The notes beneath the pieces were generated by a model. That model saw nothing but the letters and a program-made list of their open reading frames with translations. It made no database searches and was not told where the DNA came from. Shown here in pieces: positions 1 through 9,399 of a stretch of 64,000 nucleotides of DNA. The stretch spans positions 496,001 to 560,000 of the forward strand of contig NZ_VJWA01000001.1 in the NCBI RefSeq assembly GCF_007097155.1, written 5' to 3'. The number at the start of each line of letters is the position of its first letter. Position 1 is the first letter of the stretch. A program made the position numbers and the translations under genes. Source of the stretch: Glacieibacterium frigidum. GTDB taxonomy: Bacteria > Pseudomonadota > Alphaproteobacteria > Sphingomonadales > Sphingomonadaceae.

Positions 1-117
1 ACGCTGTTCGCGGTGGTCGTCGCCTTCGCGGTGTCGGCGTCGATCGGCATCTTCTTCGGCTGGTACCCGGCGACCCGCGCCGCGAAGCTCAGCCCGATTG
101 AGGCGCTGCGGTCCTGA
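1..117 (+). CDS. ABC transporter permease, C-terminal end (partial)
   Basis: An open frame enters from the left edge and stops at 115-117. The 38 visible residues form a hydrophobic segment followed by a polar tail ([18 protein letters not shown]). This is the usual end of MacB/FtsX-type permeases, in which the last transmembrane helix is followed by P-A-x-x-A-A-x-x-x-P-I-E-A-L-R. Such permeases work with an ATPase and often a periplasmic adaptor in efflux or lipoprotein export. The rest of the gene and any ATPase partner lie outside the window, so the substrate cannot be guessed. Confidence 0.8.
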   Translation, partial: TLFAVVVAFAVSASIGIFFGWYPATRAAKLSPIEALRS

Positions 118-123
118 CGCAGA

Positions 124-156
124 AAGGGGGCCGGGACTTGCGTCCCGCCCCCCCTT
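124..156. terminator. Bidirectional hairpin terminator between convergent genes
   Basis: A GC-rich stem (arms around 126-137 and 142-154, loop TTGC, one bulged C) is flanked by AAA on the left and TT on the right. It lies between the stop of the ABC permease and the stop of the convergent phasin gene, so it probably ends both transcripts. Confidence 0.6.
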
Positions 157-172
157 CGAACCTCGTCTCGAA

Positions 173-1006
173 TTAACGATTGAAGGTGGTGGCAGCAGCC
201 GTCTTCAGCTTGTCGGTGGCGACCGCAACGCGGTTCTGGACCGGCTCGAAGACTTCGCCGGCGAGCTTGACCAGCGTCTCTGACAGCTTCGACATCTCGC
301 TGATCGCCGCGTCGAACTGCGTCTTGGCGAAGTCGTTCTGCAGCTGCATCAGCTCGTTCGGGGTCTTGACGGTCGTCATCGCGCGGGCGGCGGCGGTCGT
401 CTCCTCGAAGCTCTTGCGGCTGAAGTCGGCGACCTGATGGGCGATCGACTCGAGGCCTGTGGTGGCCGCCTTGGTCGACGCGAGCAGCGCCTCGACGTTG
501 CCGCGTGCCATCGCCGTCATCTCGTCGAGCGACTTCATGCCGGTCTCGATGGCTTCCTTTGACTTGGCGGTCATCTGCTCGAGGGTGGCCTTGCCCTGCG
601 ACATGGCGTTCTCGGTGCCGTTCTTGATCGCGTCGGCGGCGCCGTTCTGCATGTTGGTCATGGTCTCGTTCATGGAAAATACCTTCTTGGGTTCGGGGGT
701 GAGGACGGGTGCTTCGGTGGTGATGACAGGCTCGGGAGCGACCGGCTGGGGCGCAACTGCGATCGGCTCGGGAGTCGGCGCAGCAGGGGCTGGCGTGGGC
801 GCGACGGGCTCGGGCGTGGCTGCGACGGCAGCAACCGGCTCGGCCACGACCGCGGCTACGACAGACTCGGCGGCCAGCACCGGCGGCAAGTCGGCCATCG
901 GCGGCACGAACTTCGGCGCCTTGGGCTTGCTCCGCGCAATCGCGGGAGCGATTGCGGGCCCGGCTGCCGGAGCGGCCTGGTTTCGCGGTTTGCGATTATC
1001 TGCCAT
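173..1006 (-). CDS. Phasin family protein with Pro/Ala-rich N-terminal extension
   Basis: A 277-residue protein. Residues about 110-277 form an amphipathic helical phasin domain, rich in A, K, E and T with M-T-x-M-x-x-G-x-x repeats, of the type that coats polyhydroxyalkanoate granules. Residues about 1-110 are low-complexity K/R then A/P/E-rich sequence with several PEP and PTP repeats, probably a disordered linker. The start at 1006 has GGAG nine bases upstream. A second in-frame ATG at 673 also has a good Shine-Dalgarno sequence (AGAAGG) and would give a classical 166-residue phasin, so two isoforms are possible. The presence of a phasin suggests PHA storage; no PHA synthase is in the window. 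Confidence 0.85.
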   Translation of the reverse strand: MADNRKPRNQAAPAAGPAIAPAIARSKPKAPKFVPPMADLPPVLAAESVVAAVVAEPVAAVAATPEPVAPTPAPAAPTPEPIAVAPQPVAPEPVITTEAPVLTPEPKKVFSMNETMTNMQNGAADAIKNGTENAMSQGKATLEQMTAKSKEAIETGMKSLDEMTAMARGNVEALLASTKAATTGLESIAHQVADFSRKSFEETTAAARAMTTVKTPNELMQLQNDFAKTQFDAAISEMSKLSETLVKLAGEVFEPVQNRVAVATDKLKTAAATTFNR

Positions 1007-1034
1007 GCGTGTCTCCGGGCTCATGCTGCACTGC

Positions 1035-1063
1035 ACAATAAGCCCGGATCGTGACGATTGCAA
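1035..1063 (-). promoter_or_regulatory. Candidate sigma-70 promoter of the phasin gene
   Basis: On the minus strand TTGCAA (1058-1063) is followed after 17 bases by TATTGT (1035-1040), each matching the consensus at four of six positions. The predicted start of transcription is about 20 bases before the phasin start codon. Confidence 0.4.
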
Positions 1064-1098
1064 GTCCGATGCTGCACCGCAGCAAAATAATTGTCCCG

Positions 1099-2478
1099 CT
1101 AATGTCCGACGACGACGGGCTCGACTCCGCTCGCCGCCAGCTCGCCGTTGAGCGCCGTCATCAGCCGCTCGAGTGACGCTTCGCTGACTGCCTCGGCGCG
1201 CGCCACCAGCACGTCCTGCGTGTTCGACGCGCGCAGCAGCCACCAGCCGTCGGGCGTGTTGACCCGCGCCCCGTCGGTACGGTCAACCTTGGCGCCGCTC
1301 GCCTCGAGGCGCGCCAGCACCTCCTCGACGACGACGAACTTGCGGTCTTCCGACGACTGGAAGCGCATCTCGGGCGTGTTGATCATTACCGGCATCGAGT
1401 CCTTGAGTGCGGTCAGCGACCCGCCCATCTCGCTGACTGCGCCGATCAGGCGGACGGCGGCGTAGATGCCGTCGTCGAAGCCGTACCAGTCGTGCTGGAA
1501 GAAGACATGGCCCGACATCTCGCCCGCCAGCGGACTGCCGACCTCCTTCATCTTGGCCTTGATCAGCGAGTGACCGGTCTTCCACATCAGCGGCGTGCCG
1601 CCGAGTTCGGCGATGCGGTCGAACAGCATCTGGCTCGCCTTGACGTCGCCGATGATGACCGCTCCCGGCAGCGCCTTGAGCACGGGTGCCGCGAGGATCG
1701 AGAGCAGCTGGTCGCCCCAGATCACGCGGCCCTGGCCGTCGACCGCGCCGATGCGGTCGCCGTCGCCGTCGAAGGCGACGCCGAAGTCGCAGCCCTTCTC
1801 AGCAACGACGCGCTTCAGGTCGACGAGGTTCGCCTCGTCGGTCGGGTCGGGGTGGTGGTTGGGGAAAGTGCCGTCGACGTCGGTGAACAGCAGGTGATGC
1901 TCGCCCGGCAGATGCTTGACGAGCTTCTCGACCACTGGCCCGGCGACGCCGTTGCCGCAATCCCAGGCGATCTTGTAGGCGGGCGGCGCAAAGCCCTGCA
2001 GCAGCCGCTCGACGTACCGGTCCATGATCTCGTGGGTGCTGGCCTCGCCCGCGCCGCTCTCCCAGTCGCCCGCTGCAGCTGTGCGGCCCAGCGCCTGGAT
2101 GTCGGCGCCGAAGAACGGGCCGTTGCCCAGCATCATCTTGAAGCCGTTGTAGTTCGGCGGGTTATGGCTGCCGGTGATCATCACCCCGCCGTCGCAGCCC
2201 AGCTCGTGCACCGCGAAATACAGCATCGGCGTCGGCCCCAGCCCGATCCGTACCGCATCGACGCCGCTGTCGTTCAACCCCTCGACGAGCTTCGCCTCCA
2301 GCCCCGGCGACGAGGTCCGCCCGTCATAGCCGACCGCGACCTTGCGGCCCCCGGCACGCGCGATGCGCGTCCCGAAGCTGCGCCCGATGGCATAGGCATC
2401 GGCCTCGCCCAGGGTCTCGCCGATGATGCCGCGGATGTCGTACTCGCGCAGCGACGTGGGGTGGAAATCGTGCGTCAT
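1099..2478 (-). CDS. Phosphomannomutase/phosphoglucomutase
   Basis: 459 residues of the alpha-D-phosphohexomutase family (AlgC/PgmG type). It interconverts hexose 1- and 6-phosphates, feeding nucleotide sugars for exopolysaccharide and lipopolysaccharide. Key sites are present: the phosphoserine loop TGSHNP at 102-107 (S104), the Mg-binding DGDGDR at 237-242, and the sugar-specificity loop GEMSGH at 319-324. The C-terminal phosphate-binding domain is intact. Length matches the family. It stands alone, upstream of the phasin on the same strand. Whether mannose or glucose phosphates are preferred cannot be read from the sequence. Confidence 0.93.
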   Translation of the reverse strand: MTHDFHPTSLREYDIRGIIGETLGEADAYAIGRSFGTRIARAGGRKVAVGYDGRTSSPGLEAKLVEGLNDSGVDAVRIGLGPTPMLYFAVHELGCDGGVMITGSHNPPNYNGFKMMLGNGPFFGADIQALGRTAAAGDWESGAGEASTHEIMDRYVERLLQGFAPPAYKIAWDCGNGVAGPVVEKLVKHLPGEHHLLFTDVDGTFPNHHPDPTDEANLVDLKRVVAEKGCDFGVAFDGDGDRIGAVDGQGRVIWGDQLLSILAAPVLKALPGAVIIGDVKASQMLFDRIAELGGTPLMWKTGHSLIKAKMKEVGSPLAGEMSGHVFFQHDWYGFDDGIYAAVRLIGAVSEMGGSLTALKDSMPVMINTPEMRFQSSEDRKFVVVEEVLARLEASGAKVDRTDGARVNTPDGWWLLRASNTQDVLVARAEAVSEASLERLMTALNGELAASGVEPVVVGH

Positions 2479-2612
2479 GGGTTCTCCGAAACGGGCGCGG
2501 CGCGCGCTTACTGCACTGCCGAATGTTACAATGCCAGTGGCGGCTACGCCTTGGGGCCAGTGGCGGTTCCGCCTCCATCGACAGCGCCGGGCGGCGGCGC
2601 TAAGTCCCGGGC

Positions 2613-3791
2613 GTGCACGGCAAACGGATCCTGCTGATCGTCGGCGGCGGCATCGCGGCCTATCGCGCGCTCGACGTCGTGCGCGGGGTGCGGCGCGCCG
2701 GCGGCGAGGTCACGCCCGTGCTGACGCGCGGCGGCGCCGAGTTCGTGACCGCGCTCAGCCTCGCCGCACTCGCCGAGGCGCAGGTTCACGAGGCGCTGTT
2801 CAGCGTGACCAACGAGGCCGCGATGGGCCATATCGCGCTCAGCCGCTCGGCCGACCTGATCGTCGTCTGCCCCGCCACCGCCGACCTGATCGCGCGCCAC
2901 GCCGCCGGCATCGCCGACGATCTCGCGACGACGCTGCTCCTCGCCACCGACACGCCGGTACTGATGGTGCCCGCGATGAACGTGCGGATGTGGGACCATC
3001 CGGCCACCATCGCGAACATCGCGACGCTGCGCGCACGCGGGGTGCAGGTCATCGACCCCGACGAGGGCGTGATGGCGTGCGGCGAGTTCGGGCGCGGCCG
3101 CCTGCCGCCGGTCGATGCGATCGTCGCCGCGATCGCCCAGGCGCTGGCCGGGCCGCAGCGGCTGGCCGGCCGCCATGCGATCGTCACCGCAGGGCCGACG
3201 CACGAGGCGATCGACCCCGTGCGCTATCTCGCCAACCGCTCGTCGGGAAAGCAGGGCTATGCCGTGGCCGGCGCGCTTGCCGCACTCGGCTGCCGCGTCA
3301 CGCTGGTCAGCGGCCCCGTCGCGCTGCCGACGCCGGCCGGATGCGACCGGGTCGATGTCGTCAGCGCGCGCGACATGGCGGCGGCGGTGGAGTCCGCGCT
3401 GCCCGCCGACATCGCGGTGATGGTCGCCGCGGTCGCCGACTGGCGCGTCGAGGCGGCGGGCGCGAAGCTCAAGAAGAAAGGTGCGCCGCCTGCGCTGACG
3501 CTCGTCGAGAACCCCGACATACTGGCGGGCATCGCCGCGCCGGGTCCGCGCCGCCCGCGCCTCGTCGTCGGCTTTGCGGCCGAGACCGAGACGACGCGCG
3601 AGCATGCTCAGGCCAAGCGGGTGCGCAAGAACGCCGACTGGATCGTCGCCAACGACGTGTCGGGCGATGTCTTCGGCGGCGACGCCAACCTCGTCCATCT
3701 CGTCACCGGCAGCGGGGTCGAGGACTGGCCGCCGCTGCCCAAGGCCGAGGTCGCGCGGCGCCTCGCTGCAAGGATCGCCGATGCCCTCTGA
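2613..3791 (+). CDS. coaBC: Bifunctional phosphopantothenoylcysteine decarboxylase / phosphopantothenate-cysteine ligase
   Basis: 392 residues, GTG start. It performs two successive steps of coenzyme A synthesis. The N-terminal flavin decarboxylase domain (CoaC, about 1-180) has the catalytic His at 73, the PAMNVRMW substrate clamp at 120-127 and the active Cys near 156. The C-terminal ligase domain (CoaB) starts near residue 186 with the AGPTHE motif and the N-R-S-S-G-K-Q nucleotide loop. The next gene, dut, starts inside its last codons (11-base overlap), as in many proteobacteria. Confidence 0.96.
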   Translation: MHGKRILLIVGGGIAAYRALDVVRGVRRAGGEVTPVLTRGGAEFVTALSLAALAEAQVHEALFSVTNEAAMGHIALSRSADLIVVCPATADLIARHAAGIADDLATTLLLATDTPVLMVPAMNVRMWDHPATIANIATLRARGVQVIDPDEGVMACGEFGRGRLPPVDAIVAAIAQALAGPQRLAGRHAIVTAGPTHEAIDPVRYLANRSSGKQGYAVAGALAALGCRVTLVSGPVALPTPAGCDRVDVVSARDMAAAVESALPADIAVMVAAVADWRVEAAGAKLKKKGAPPALTLVENPDILAGIAAPGPRRPRLVVGFAAETETTREHAQAKRVRKNADWIVANDVSGDVFGGDANLVHLVTGSGVEDWPPLPKAEVARRLAARIADAL

Positions 3792-4224
3792 AGTGCCGAT
3801 CCGCGTCGTCCGCCTGCGCCACGCCCTCGACCTGCCGCTGCCCGAATATGCGACCGAGGGTGCCGCGGGCATGGACATCGTTTCGGCGGAGACGCTGACC
3901 CTGTCGCCGGGCGACCGCGCAGGCGTGCCGACGGGCCTCAGCATCGCGATCCCCGACGGCTACGAGGTCCAGGTCCGCCCGCGCTCGGGCCTGGCGCTCA
4001 AGCACGGGCTGACCGTCGCCAACGCGCCGGGCACGATCGACAGCGACTATCGCGGCGAGGTCAAGGTCATCCTGATCAACCTCGGGCCGCGTCCCGTCCA
4101 TATCGAGCGCGGCATGCGGATCGCGCAGCTGGTTGTTGCCCCGGTGACGCGCGGGCGTTTCGAGGAGGTCGACAGCCTCGACGACACGGCGCGGGGGAGC
4201 GGCGGCTTCGGCTCGACGGGGTGA
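3781..4224 (+). CDS. dut: Deoxyuridine 5'-triphosphate nucleotidohydrolase (dUTPase)
   Basis: 147 residues. It hydrolyses dUTP to dUMP, keeping uracil out of DNA and supplying dTMP synthesis. All five trimeric dUTPase motifs are visible: AGMDI, RPRSGLA, the uracil hairpin [16 protein letters not shown], and the mobile C-terminal [10 protein letters not shown]. The ATG at 3781 overlaps the end of coaBC, indicating translational coupling in a coaBC-dut-moeB operon. Confidence 0.97.
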   Translation: MPSEVPIRVVRLRHALDLPLPEYATEGAAGMDIVSAETLTLSPGDRAGVPTGLSIAIPDGYEVQVRPRSGLALKHGLTVANAPGTIDSDYRGEVKVILINLGPRPVHIERGMRIAQLVVAPVTRGRFEEVDSLDDTARGSGGFGSTG

Positions 4225-4231
4225 TGGGCGG

Positions 4232-4987
4232 GTGAGCCTGTCCGACGACGAACTCGACCGCTACGCGCGCCACATCGTGCTGCGCGAGGTCGGCGGGGCA
4301 GGGCAGCTGAAGCTCAAGGCGGCGTCGGTTGCCGTCATCGGCGCGGGCGGGCTGGGCAGCCCATGCCTGATGTATCTCGCTGCCGCAGGCGTCGGGCGGC
4401 TGACGATCATCGACGACGACCGGGTCTCGCTGTCCAACCTGCAGCGGCAGGTCCTATTCGGAACCGCCGACGTCGGACGGACCAAGACCGACGGCGCGGC
4501 GGACGCGCTGGCGCGGCTCAATCCCCACGTCGAGGTCGCGACCCACGCCGTCCGCCTGACCGCCGAGAACGCGCGCGAACTGCTCGCCGGGCACGACGTC
4601 GTCGCCGACGGGTCCGACAGTTTCGCCACCCGCCTCGCGGTCGCCGACGCGGCGCACGCCTTGCGCATTCCGCTGGTGTCGGCAGCGGTAGGGCCGTTCG
4701 ACGGTCAGCTGGGCACCTTCCGCGGCTGGGAGGGGGACAGGCCGTGCTACCGCTGCCTCGTCGGTGCGGCCGCCGACCGCGCGGGCGACAGCTGCGCCGA
4801 CACCGGTGTCATCGGCGCGCTGACGGGGATCATGGGGGCGCTGCAGGCGCTCGAGGTGATCCGCGAGATCGTCGGTTTCGGCGACAGCCTCGCGGGCCGG
4901 TTGCTGCTCTACGACGCGCTGTCGGCGCGGATGCGGACGCTGACGCTGCCCAAGGACCCGGGCTGCGTGGGCTGCGGGGTCGTATGA
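4232..4987 (+). CDS. moeB: MoeB/ThiF-family sulfur-carrier adenylyltransferase
   Basis: 251 residues, GTG start 7 bases after the dut stop. It adenylates the C-terminal Gly-Gly of a ubiquitin-like sulfur carrier (MoaD for molybdopterin or ThiS for thiamine). Visible features are the nucleotide loop GAGGLGS (37-43), the DDD-x-V-x-x-S-N-L-Q-R-Q segment, two zinc-binding Cys pairs (C172/C175 and C245/C248), and a candidate catalytic Cys at 188. There is no C-terminal rhodanese domain. The molybdenum hydroxylase at 31-34 kb would need MoeB activity, but ThiF cannot be excluded. Confidence 0.9.
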   Translation: MSLSDDELDRYARHIVLREVGGAGQLKLKAASVAVIGAGGLGSPCLMYLAAAGVGRLTIIDDDRVSLSNLQRQVLFGTADVGRTKTDGAADALARLNPHVEVATHAVRLTAENARELLAGHDVVADGSDSFATRLAVADAAHALRIPLVSAAVGPFDGQLGTFRGWEGDRPCYRCLVGAAADRAGDSCADTGVIGALTGIMGALQALEVIREIVGFGDSLAGRLLLYDALSARMRTLTLPKDPGCVGCGVV

Positions 4988-5042
4988 CCCGCCTAATACG
5001 GCTTGCGGGCGCAATCGAACGCGCCTAACGCACGCGCGTCCC

Positions 5043-7028
5043 ATGCCCCCGCGCCCCCGCCGTTCCCCGCCCGCCGCCCGGCCCAACCCGTTCGCCACGA
5101 TCGCGAAGGTGATGGGCGGGCTGTTCCTCGCCGGTGTGCTGACGCTCGGCATTGCGGTCATGGTCGCGCTCGCCTCGCTGCCCGGTTTCGACGAGCTGAT
5201 GCGCTCGCCGAACGGCCAGTCGGTCGAGCTGCGCGGCGCAGACGGCACGCGGCTGGTGACGCTCGGCCCCAGCTACGGCCAGTGGCTCAACTTCAATGCG
5301 ATCCCGAAGCCGATGGTCGACGCGATGGTGTCGGTCGAGGACCGGCGCTTCTTCGCGCACCCGGGCATCGACCCGTGGGGCATGGCGCGCGCCGGGGTCG
5401 CGGTCGTGCGCGCCGGCGGTGCCAAGGTGCAGGGCGCATCGACGATCACGCAGCAGCTGGCGCGCAACATCTTCCTGACCTCGAACAAGGATTACGGCCG
5501 CAAGATCCGCGAGATCGTGCTGGCGCTGGCGATCGAGCGCAAGTTCACCAAGCAGGCGATCCTCGAGCTGTATCTCAACCGCGTCTATTTCGGCGGCGGC
5601 GCGTACGGCGTCGATGCCGCGAGCCGCAAGTTCTTCGGTCATAGCGCGCGCACCCTCAGTCTCGAGGAGGCGTCGGTAATCGCCGGGCTCGTCAAGGCGC
5701 CCAGCCGCTACGCGCCCTCCGCCGACCCGGCGCGGGCCAAGCAGCGTGCGCGGATCGTCATCGCGACGATGGCCGATACCGGTGCGATCCTGCCCGGCGA
5801 GGCGAGCGCGGCGAACCTCGACGGCCTGCGCTTCGCCGCCCAGGCGCCGCAGTCGGGGGTGCGCTATTTCACCGACTGGGCGCTGGGTGAGGTCGAAGGC
5901 CTGACCGACGAGACCGTCGAGCCGCTGCTCGTCACGACGACGCTCGACCCCAAGGGGCAGCAGGCCGCCGAGGCCGCGATGCGCGCCGAGACGCCGAAGG
6001 GCGCGCAGGGTGCGCTGGTAGCGCTGGCGCGCGACGGCGCGGTGCGGGCGATGGTCGGCGGCCGCGATTACGTGGCGTCGAACTACAACCGCGCGGTCGT
6101 GGCGCGACGCCAGCCGGGATCGTCGTGGAAGCTGTTCGTCTATCTCGCGGCGCTCGAAGACGGGCTGACCCCCGACGACCGCGTCGTCGACGAGCCGGTG
6201 ACTTTCGAGGGCTGGAGCCCGCGCAACAACAGCCGCGGCAACGCCGGGGAGGTCAGCGTCACCCAGGCGTTCGCGCTGTCGATCAACACCGTCGCGGCCG
6301 CACTCGGCAACCGTGTCGGGTTCGACACCGTGGCGGATGTGGCGCGGCGCTTCGGCATCACTACGCCGATCGACCGCCGCCCGGCGATGGTGCTCGGCAC
6401 GTCCGAGGCTACGGTGCTCGAGATGACCGCGGCCTATGCGGCGATCGCCAACAACGGCGCCGAGGTGCGCCCCTATGCCGTGACGCGCATCGCCACCGCG
6501 TCGGGACGCGTGCTGTACGAGCGCGAGGCGGCGACCCCGCGCGTGCTGGTCGCGCCGTACGTTGCGGCGAACATGACCAAGCTGCTGCAGGCGGCAGTCG
6601 AGACCGGCACGGGTCGCGCCGCGCAGATCGGCCGGCCGCTGGCGGGCAAGACGGGCACGACGAGCAGCAACAAGGATGGCTGGTTTCTGGGCTTCACGCC
6701 CGAGCTGACGACCGGCGTGTGGATGGGCCGCGACGATGCGAAGGCCGTGCCGGGCCTGCAGGGCGGCCGGGCACCGGCGCGGGCGTTTGCGGCGTACATG
6801 GCGCGTGCGGTCGGCGGCACCCCGCCGTCGCCGCTCACCACCGAGGTCGACACCGGCGGCGGCTTCGGTCTCGAGCCCGACGACCAGGTCTATGGCATCG
6901 ACCCGGGCACCGAGGAGCTGACCGCGGGCGATGGCGGCGAGGTGCCCCCCGCGACCGTCGAGCCCGATCCGCCGCGGCTCGACGAGCAGTTCCTCGACGA
7001 GCAGGTCGGGGCGCCGGAGCTGCGCTGA
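5043..7028 (+). CDS. mrcA: Class A penicillin-binding protein (PBP1A-type, transglycosylase/transpeptidase)
   Basis: 661 residues. It polymerises and cross-links peptidoglycan at the inner-membrane surface. A short basic cytoplasmic tail and one membrane segment (about 23-45) precede the GT51 glycosyltransferase domain, with the catalytic EDRRFF (E99) and QGASTITQQLARN motifs. The transpeptidase domain follows, with the SXXK serine near S360, an S-I-N triad motif and KTGT near 536-539. The tail is acidic and Pro-rich. It is shorter than E. coli PBP1A, which has an extra OB domain. Confidence 0.92.
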   Translation: MPPRPRRSPPAARPNPFATIAKVMGGLFLAGVLTLGIAVMVALASLPGFDELMRSPNGQSVELRGADGTRLVTLGPSYGQWLNFNAIPKPMVDAMVSVEDRRFFAHPGIDPWGMARAGVAVVRAGGAKVQGASTITQQLARNIFLTSNKDYGRKIREIVLALAIERKFTKQAILELYLNRVYFGGGAYGVDAASRKFFGHSARTLSLEEASVIAGLVKAPSRYAPSADPARAKQRARIVIATMADTGAILPGEASAANLDGLRFAAQAPQSGVRYFTDWALGEVEGLTDETVEPLLVTTTLDPKGQQAAEAAMRAETPKGAQGALVALARDGAVRAMVGGRDYVASNYNRAVVARRQPGSSWKLFVYLAALEDGLTPDDRVVDEPVTFEGWSPRNNSRGNAGEVSVTQAFALSINTVAAALGNRVGFDTVADVARRFGITTPIDRRPAMVLGTSEATVLEMTAAYAAIANNGAEVRPYAVTRIATASGRVLYEREAATPRVLVAPYVAANMTKLLQAAVETGTGRAAQIGRPLAGKTGTTSSNKDGWFLGFTPELTTGVWMGRDDAKAVPGLQGGRAPARAFAAYMARAVGGTPPSPLTTEVDTGGGFGLEPDDQVYGIDPGTEELTAGDGGEVPPATVEPDPPRLDEQFLDEQVGAPELR

Positions 7029-7030
7029 CA

Positions 7031-8065
7031 CTAGGCGCGAATTTGAGTGGTTGCCCAGGCGGCCGCCTCGGCGACCACCGCGTCCCCATCTTCCGCCAGC
7101 CCGACCAGCACCGGTAGCAAGGCCGCATCCCCGCTATTCCCCGCCGCGATGCACACGTTCCGCACGAAGCGCCCCCGGCCGATGCGCTTGACCGGCGAGC
7201 CCGCGAAGCGCGCGCGGAAACCGGTGTCATCGAGCGCCAGTAGCTCCGCCAGCGACGGCGCGGCGAGGTCGGGCCGGGCTGCGAACGCCAAGTCGGCGCT
7301 GGCCTGCGCGAAGCGGTTCCACGGGCAGACCGCGAGGCAGTCGTCGCAGCCGTAGATGCGGTTGCCGATGGCCGCGCGGAACTCGACCGGGATCGGCCCC
7401 TTGTGCTCGATCGTCAGGTAGGAAATGCAGCGCCGCGCATCGAGGCGGTACGGCGCGGGGAAGGCGTCGGTCGGGCAGGCGCGCTGGCACCGGTCGCACG
7501 ACCCGCACAGGTCGCGGTGTACCGCATCATAGGGCAGTTCGGCGGTCGTGTAGATCGACCCCAGGAACAGCCACGACCCGTGCGCGCGACTGACGAGGTT
7601 CGTGTGCTTGCCCTGCCAGCCGAGGCCCGCGGCTTCGGCGAGCGGCTTTTCCATCACCGGCGCGGTATCGACGAACACCTTCAGGTCGTTGCCCGTCGAC
7701 CCCAGCCAGTTGCCAAGCTGCTTCAGCCGGCCCTTGATCGTGTCGTGGTAATCCTTGCCCTGCGCGTAGACCGAGATGACACCGGTGTCGGGGTTCCCGG
7801 CATGGCGCAGCGGGTCGAGCGCCGGGGCGTAGCTGGTGCCGAGCATGACCACCGACCGCACCTCGGGCCATAGGCCCTGCGGCGAGGCACGCCGGTCGGC
7901 GGTGTCGGCCATCCAGATCATGTCGCCGTGGCGGCCCTCGCTAAGCCACTGGCGCAGCCGCGCGCCGGCCAGCGGGGCGGCGGTGGCGGGAGCGACGCCG
8001 AACGCCGCGAAGCCGAGCGCGTGCGCGCGCGCTTCGAGCGCAGTGCGGAGGGCGGCGGGGGTCAT
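7031..8065 (-). CDS. queG: Epoxyqueuosine reductase
   Basis: 344 residues. It is the last enzyme of queuosine synthesis, reducing epoxyqueuosine to queuosine in tRNA with cobalamin and two [4Fe-4S] clusters. Two ferredoxin-like cysteine sets are present (CGSCDRCQRACP near the middle, and C-I-S-Y followed by CDDCLAVCP). A GRHGDMIWM segment and a HEAT-like C-terminal tail typical of QueG are also visible. It converges on the PBP1A gene with only two bases between the stops. Confidence 0.95.
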   Translation of the reverse strand: MTPAALRTALEARAHALGFAAFGVAPATAAPLAGARLRQWLSEGRHGDMIWMADTADRRASPQGLWPEVRSVVMLGTSYAPALDPLRHAGNPDTGVISVYAQGKDYHDTIKGRLKQLGNWLGSTGNDLKVFVDTAPVMEKPLAEAAGLGWQGKHTNLVSRAHGSWLFLGSIYTTAELPYDAVHRDLCGSCDRCQRACPTDAFPAPYRLDARRCISYLTIEHKGPIPVEFRAAIGNRIYGCDDCLAVCPWNRFAQASADLAFAARPDLAAPSLAELLALDDTGFRARFAGSPVKRIGRGRFVRNVCIAAGNSGDAALLPVLVGLAEDGDAVVAEAAAWATTQIRA

Positions 8066-8095
8066 GGGGTTGCCCTTAACCGGGCGATCGTAGGG

Positions 8096-8761
8096 TTAGA
8101 AATCGAGTTTATCGTAGTGCGCAGGCGGCGGCAGGCCCTCCATCCGCTCGGCGAGCAGCGGGCGGAACGTCGGGCGTGACTTGATCGCCGAATACCAGGT
8201 GCGCGTTTCCTCGTGCCCGTCCCAGTCGATGCCGCCGAGGTAGTCCGCCACCGACACCTGCGCCGCCGCCGCCACGTCGGCCAGCCCGAATGCCGGGCCC
8301 GACAGCCAGCGGCGGTGTTCGAGCAGATAGTCGAGATAGTCGAGGTGCCCCTCCGCCGCGCGCTGGGCGCCGCGGATCGTCGCGGCGTCGGGCTGGCCGC
8401 GGGTCACGAGGCGCTTGAACATCCGCTCGGCGAGCAGCGGCACGACGACTTCCGAATAGAATTTCTGGTCGACCCACGCGCACATCCGTCGCGTCTCGGC
8501 GCGCGCCTCGGCCCCGGCCCCGTACAGCGGCGTGCGCTCGACGGTCTCCTCCAGATACTCGGCGATGGCGGTCGAATCGCTGAGCGTCACCGCGCCCTGC
8601 ACGAACACCGGCGTCTGCCCGGCAGGATTGAGCAGCAGGAAGGCATCGCGCCGCTCCCACGGGTGCTCGCGCACGCACTCGACCGCGACGCCCTTCTCCG
8701 CGCACTGGAAGCGGATTTTGCGGCTGAACGGGCACAGGGGGTATTGGTGAAGGATCCACAT
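8096..8761 (-). CDS. Glutathione S-transferase family protein
   Basis: 221 residues. The N-terminal thioredoxin-like domain begins M-W-I-L-H-Q-Y-P-L-C-P-F-S-R-K, with a CPFS redox-type active site, the cis-Pro turn (Q-T-P-V-F) and the D-S-T-A-I glutathione-contact segment. An all-helical C-terminal domain follows. The substrate is unknown. It lies between queG and the divergent msrQ. It lacks the S-S-C-x-x-x-R signature of zeta-class maleylacetoacetate isomerase, so it is unlikely to complete the nearby tyrosine pathway. Confidence 0.85.
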   Translation of the reverse strand: MWILHQYPLCPFSRKIRFQCAEKGVAVECVREHPWERRDAFLLLNPAGQTPVFVQGAVTLSDSTAIAEYLEETVERTPLYGAGAEARAETRRMCAWVDQKFYSEVVVPLLAERMFKRLVTRGQPDAATIRGAQRAAEGHLDYLDYLLEHRRWLSGPAFGLADVAAAAQVSVADYLGGIDWDGHEETRTWYSAIKSRPTFRPLLAERMEGLPPPAHYDKLDF

Positions 8762-8847
8762 TGTCGCCGCGCACCCTAGCGGCGAAGCGCCGCGCCGCAA
8801 GCGGTGCTGTGTTGCAAGTCGTTCGCATCAAGGCTAGGCGAGCGGTG

Positions 8848-9399
8848 GTGCCGAAGTCGCTTCTCTGGGTTTTGCTCGCGCTGCCCGCGCTGTGGTGGGC
8901 CGTGGCGGCGGTGCAGCCCGATGCCGACCTCGAGGCGCTGCTCCATCCGACCGGCGAGTTGTCGGCGCGGCTGCTGATCGCGGCGCTGGTGGTGACGCCG
9001 CTGGTCCGGCTGGTGCCGCGCTGGCGCGGCCTGATCCGCTACCGCCGCGCGATCGGCGTCGCGGCGTTCGGCTACGGCCTGCTGCACCTGGTTTTCTACG
9101 TGATCGCGATGGGCAGCCTCGACGACATGCTCGCCGAACTCGGCGCGCGCGGCATCTGGACTGGCTGGCTCGCGCTGCTGCTCATGCTGCCGCTCGCGCT
9201 GACCAGCAATCAGGCGGCGGTGCGGGCGCTGGGGCGCAGCTGGAAGCCGCTGCAAAGGCTCGCCTATCCCGCCGCGCTGCTGACCCTGCTGCATTGGGTT
9301 TTCGTTCACGACGGCCTCACGTCCGCGCTTTTACACTTCGTCCCGCTCGCGTTGCTCGAAGCGACGCGCTTTCTTCCCAGCCAAAGGAGATTCGCATGA
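8848..9399 (+). CDS. msrQ: MsrQ/YedZ-type haem-containing membrane protein
   Basis: 183 residues from the GTG at 8848 (AGGCG seven bases upstream); an upstream TTG at 8761 gives an implausible basic extension. It has five to six hydrophobic helices of the ferric-reductase-like transmembrane domain, with conserved haem-ligand histidines in the G-L-L-H and L-L-H-W-V-F-V-H segments. MsrQ passes quinone-pool electrons to the periplasmic methionine sulfoxide reductase MsrP. No msrP is next to it here. Instead the start of a small exported protein overlaps its stop. Confidence 0.85.
   Translation: MPKSLLWVLLALPALWWAVAAVQPDADLEALLHPTGELSARLLIAALVVTPLVRLVPRWRGLIRYRRAIGVAAFGYGLLHLVFYVIAMGSLDDMLAELGARGIWTGWLALLLMLPLALTSNQAAVRALGRSWKPLQRLAYPAALLTLLHWVFVHDGLTSALLHFVPLALLEATRFLPSQRRFA

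Noticed and set aside
5025-7031. A 668-codon open frame on the minus strand opposite the PBP1A gene
   Set aside because: The sequence is Arg/Asp/Gly/His-rich with no domain logic, as expected for an antisense frame of a high-GC gene. The plus-strand frame has all PBP1A motifs.
8096-8761. The GST as maleylacetoacetate isomerase for the tyrosine pathway
   Set aside because: The active-site helix reads C-P-F-S-R-K, not the zeta-class S-S-C-x-x-x-R motif, and it is separated from the operon by divergent genes.
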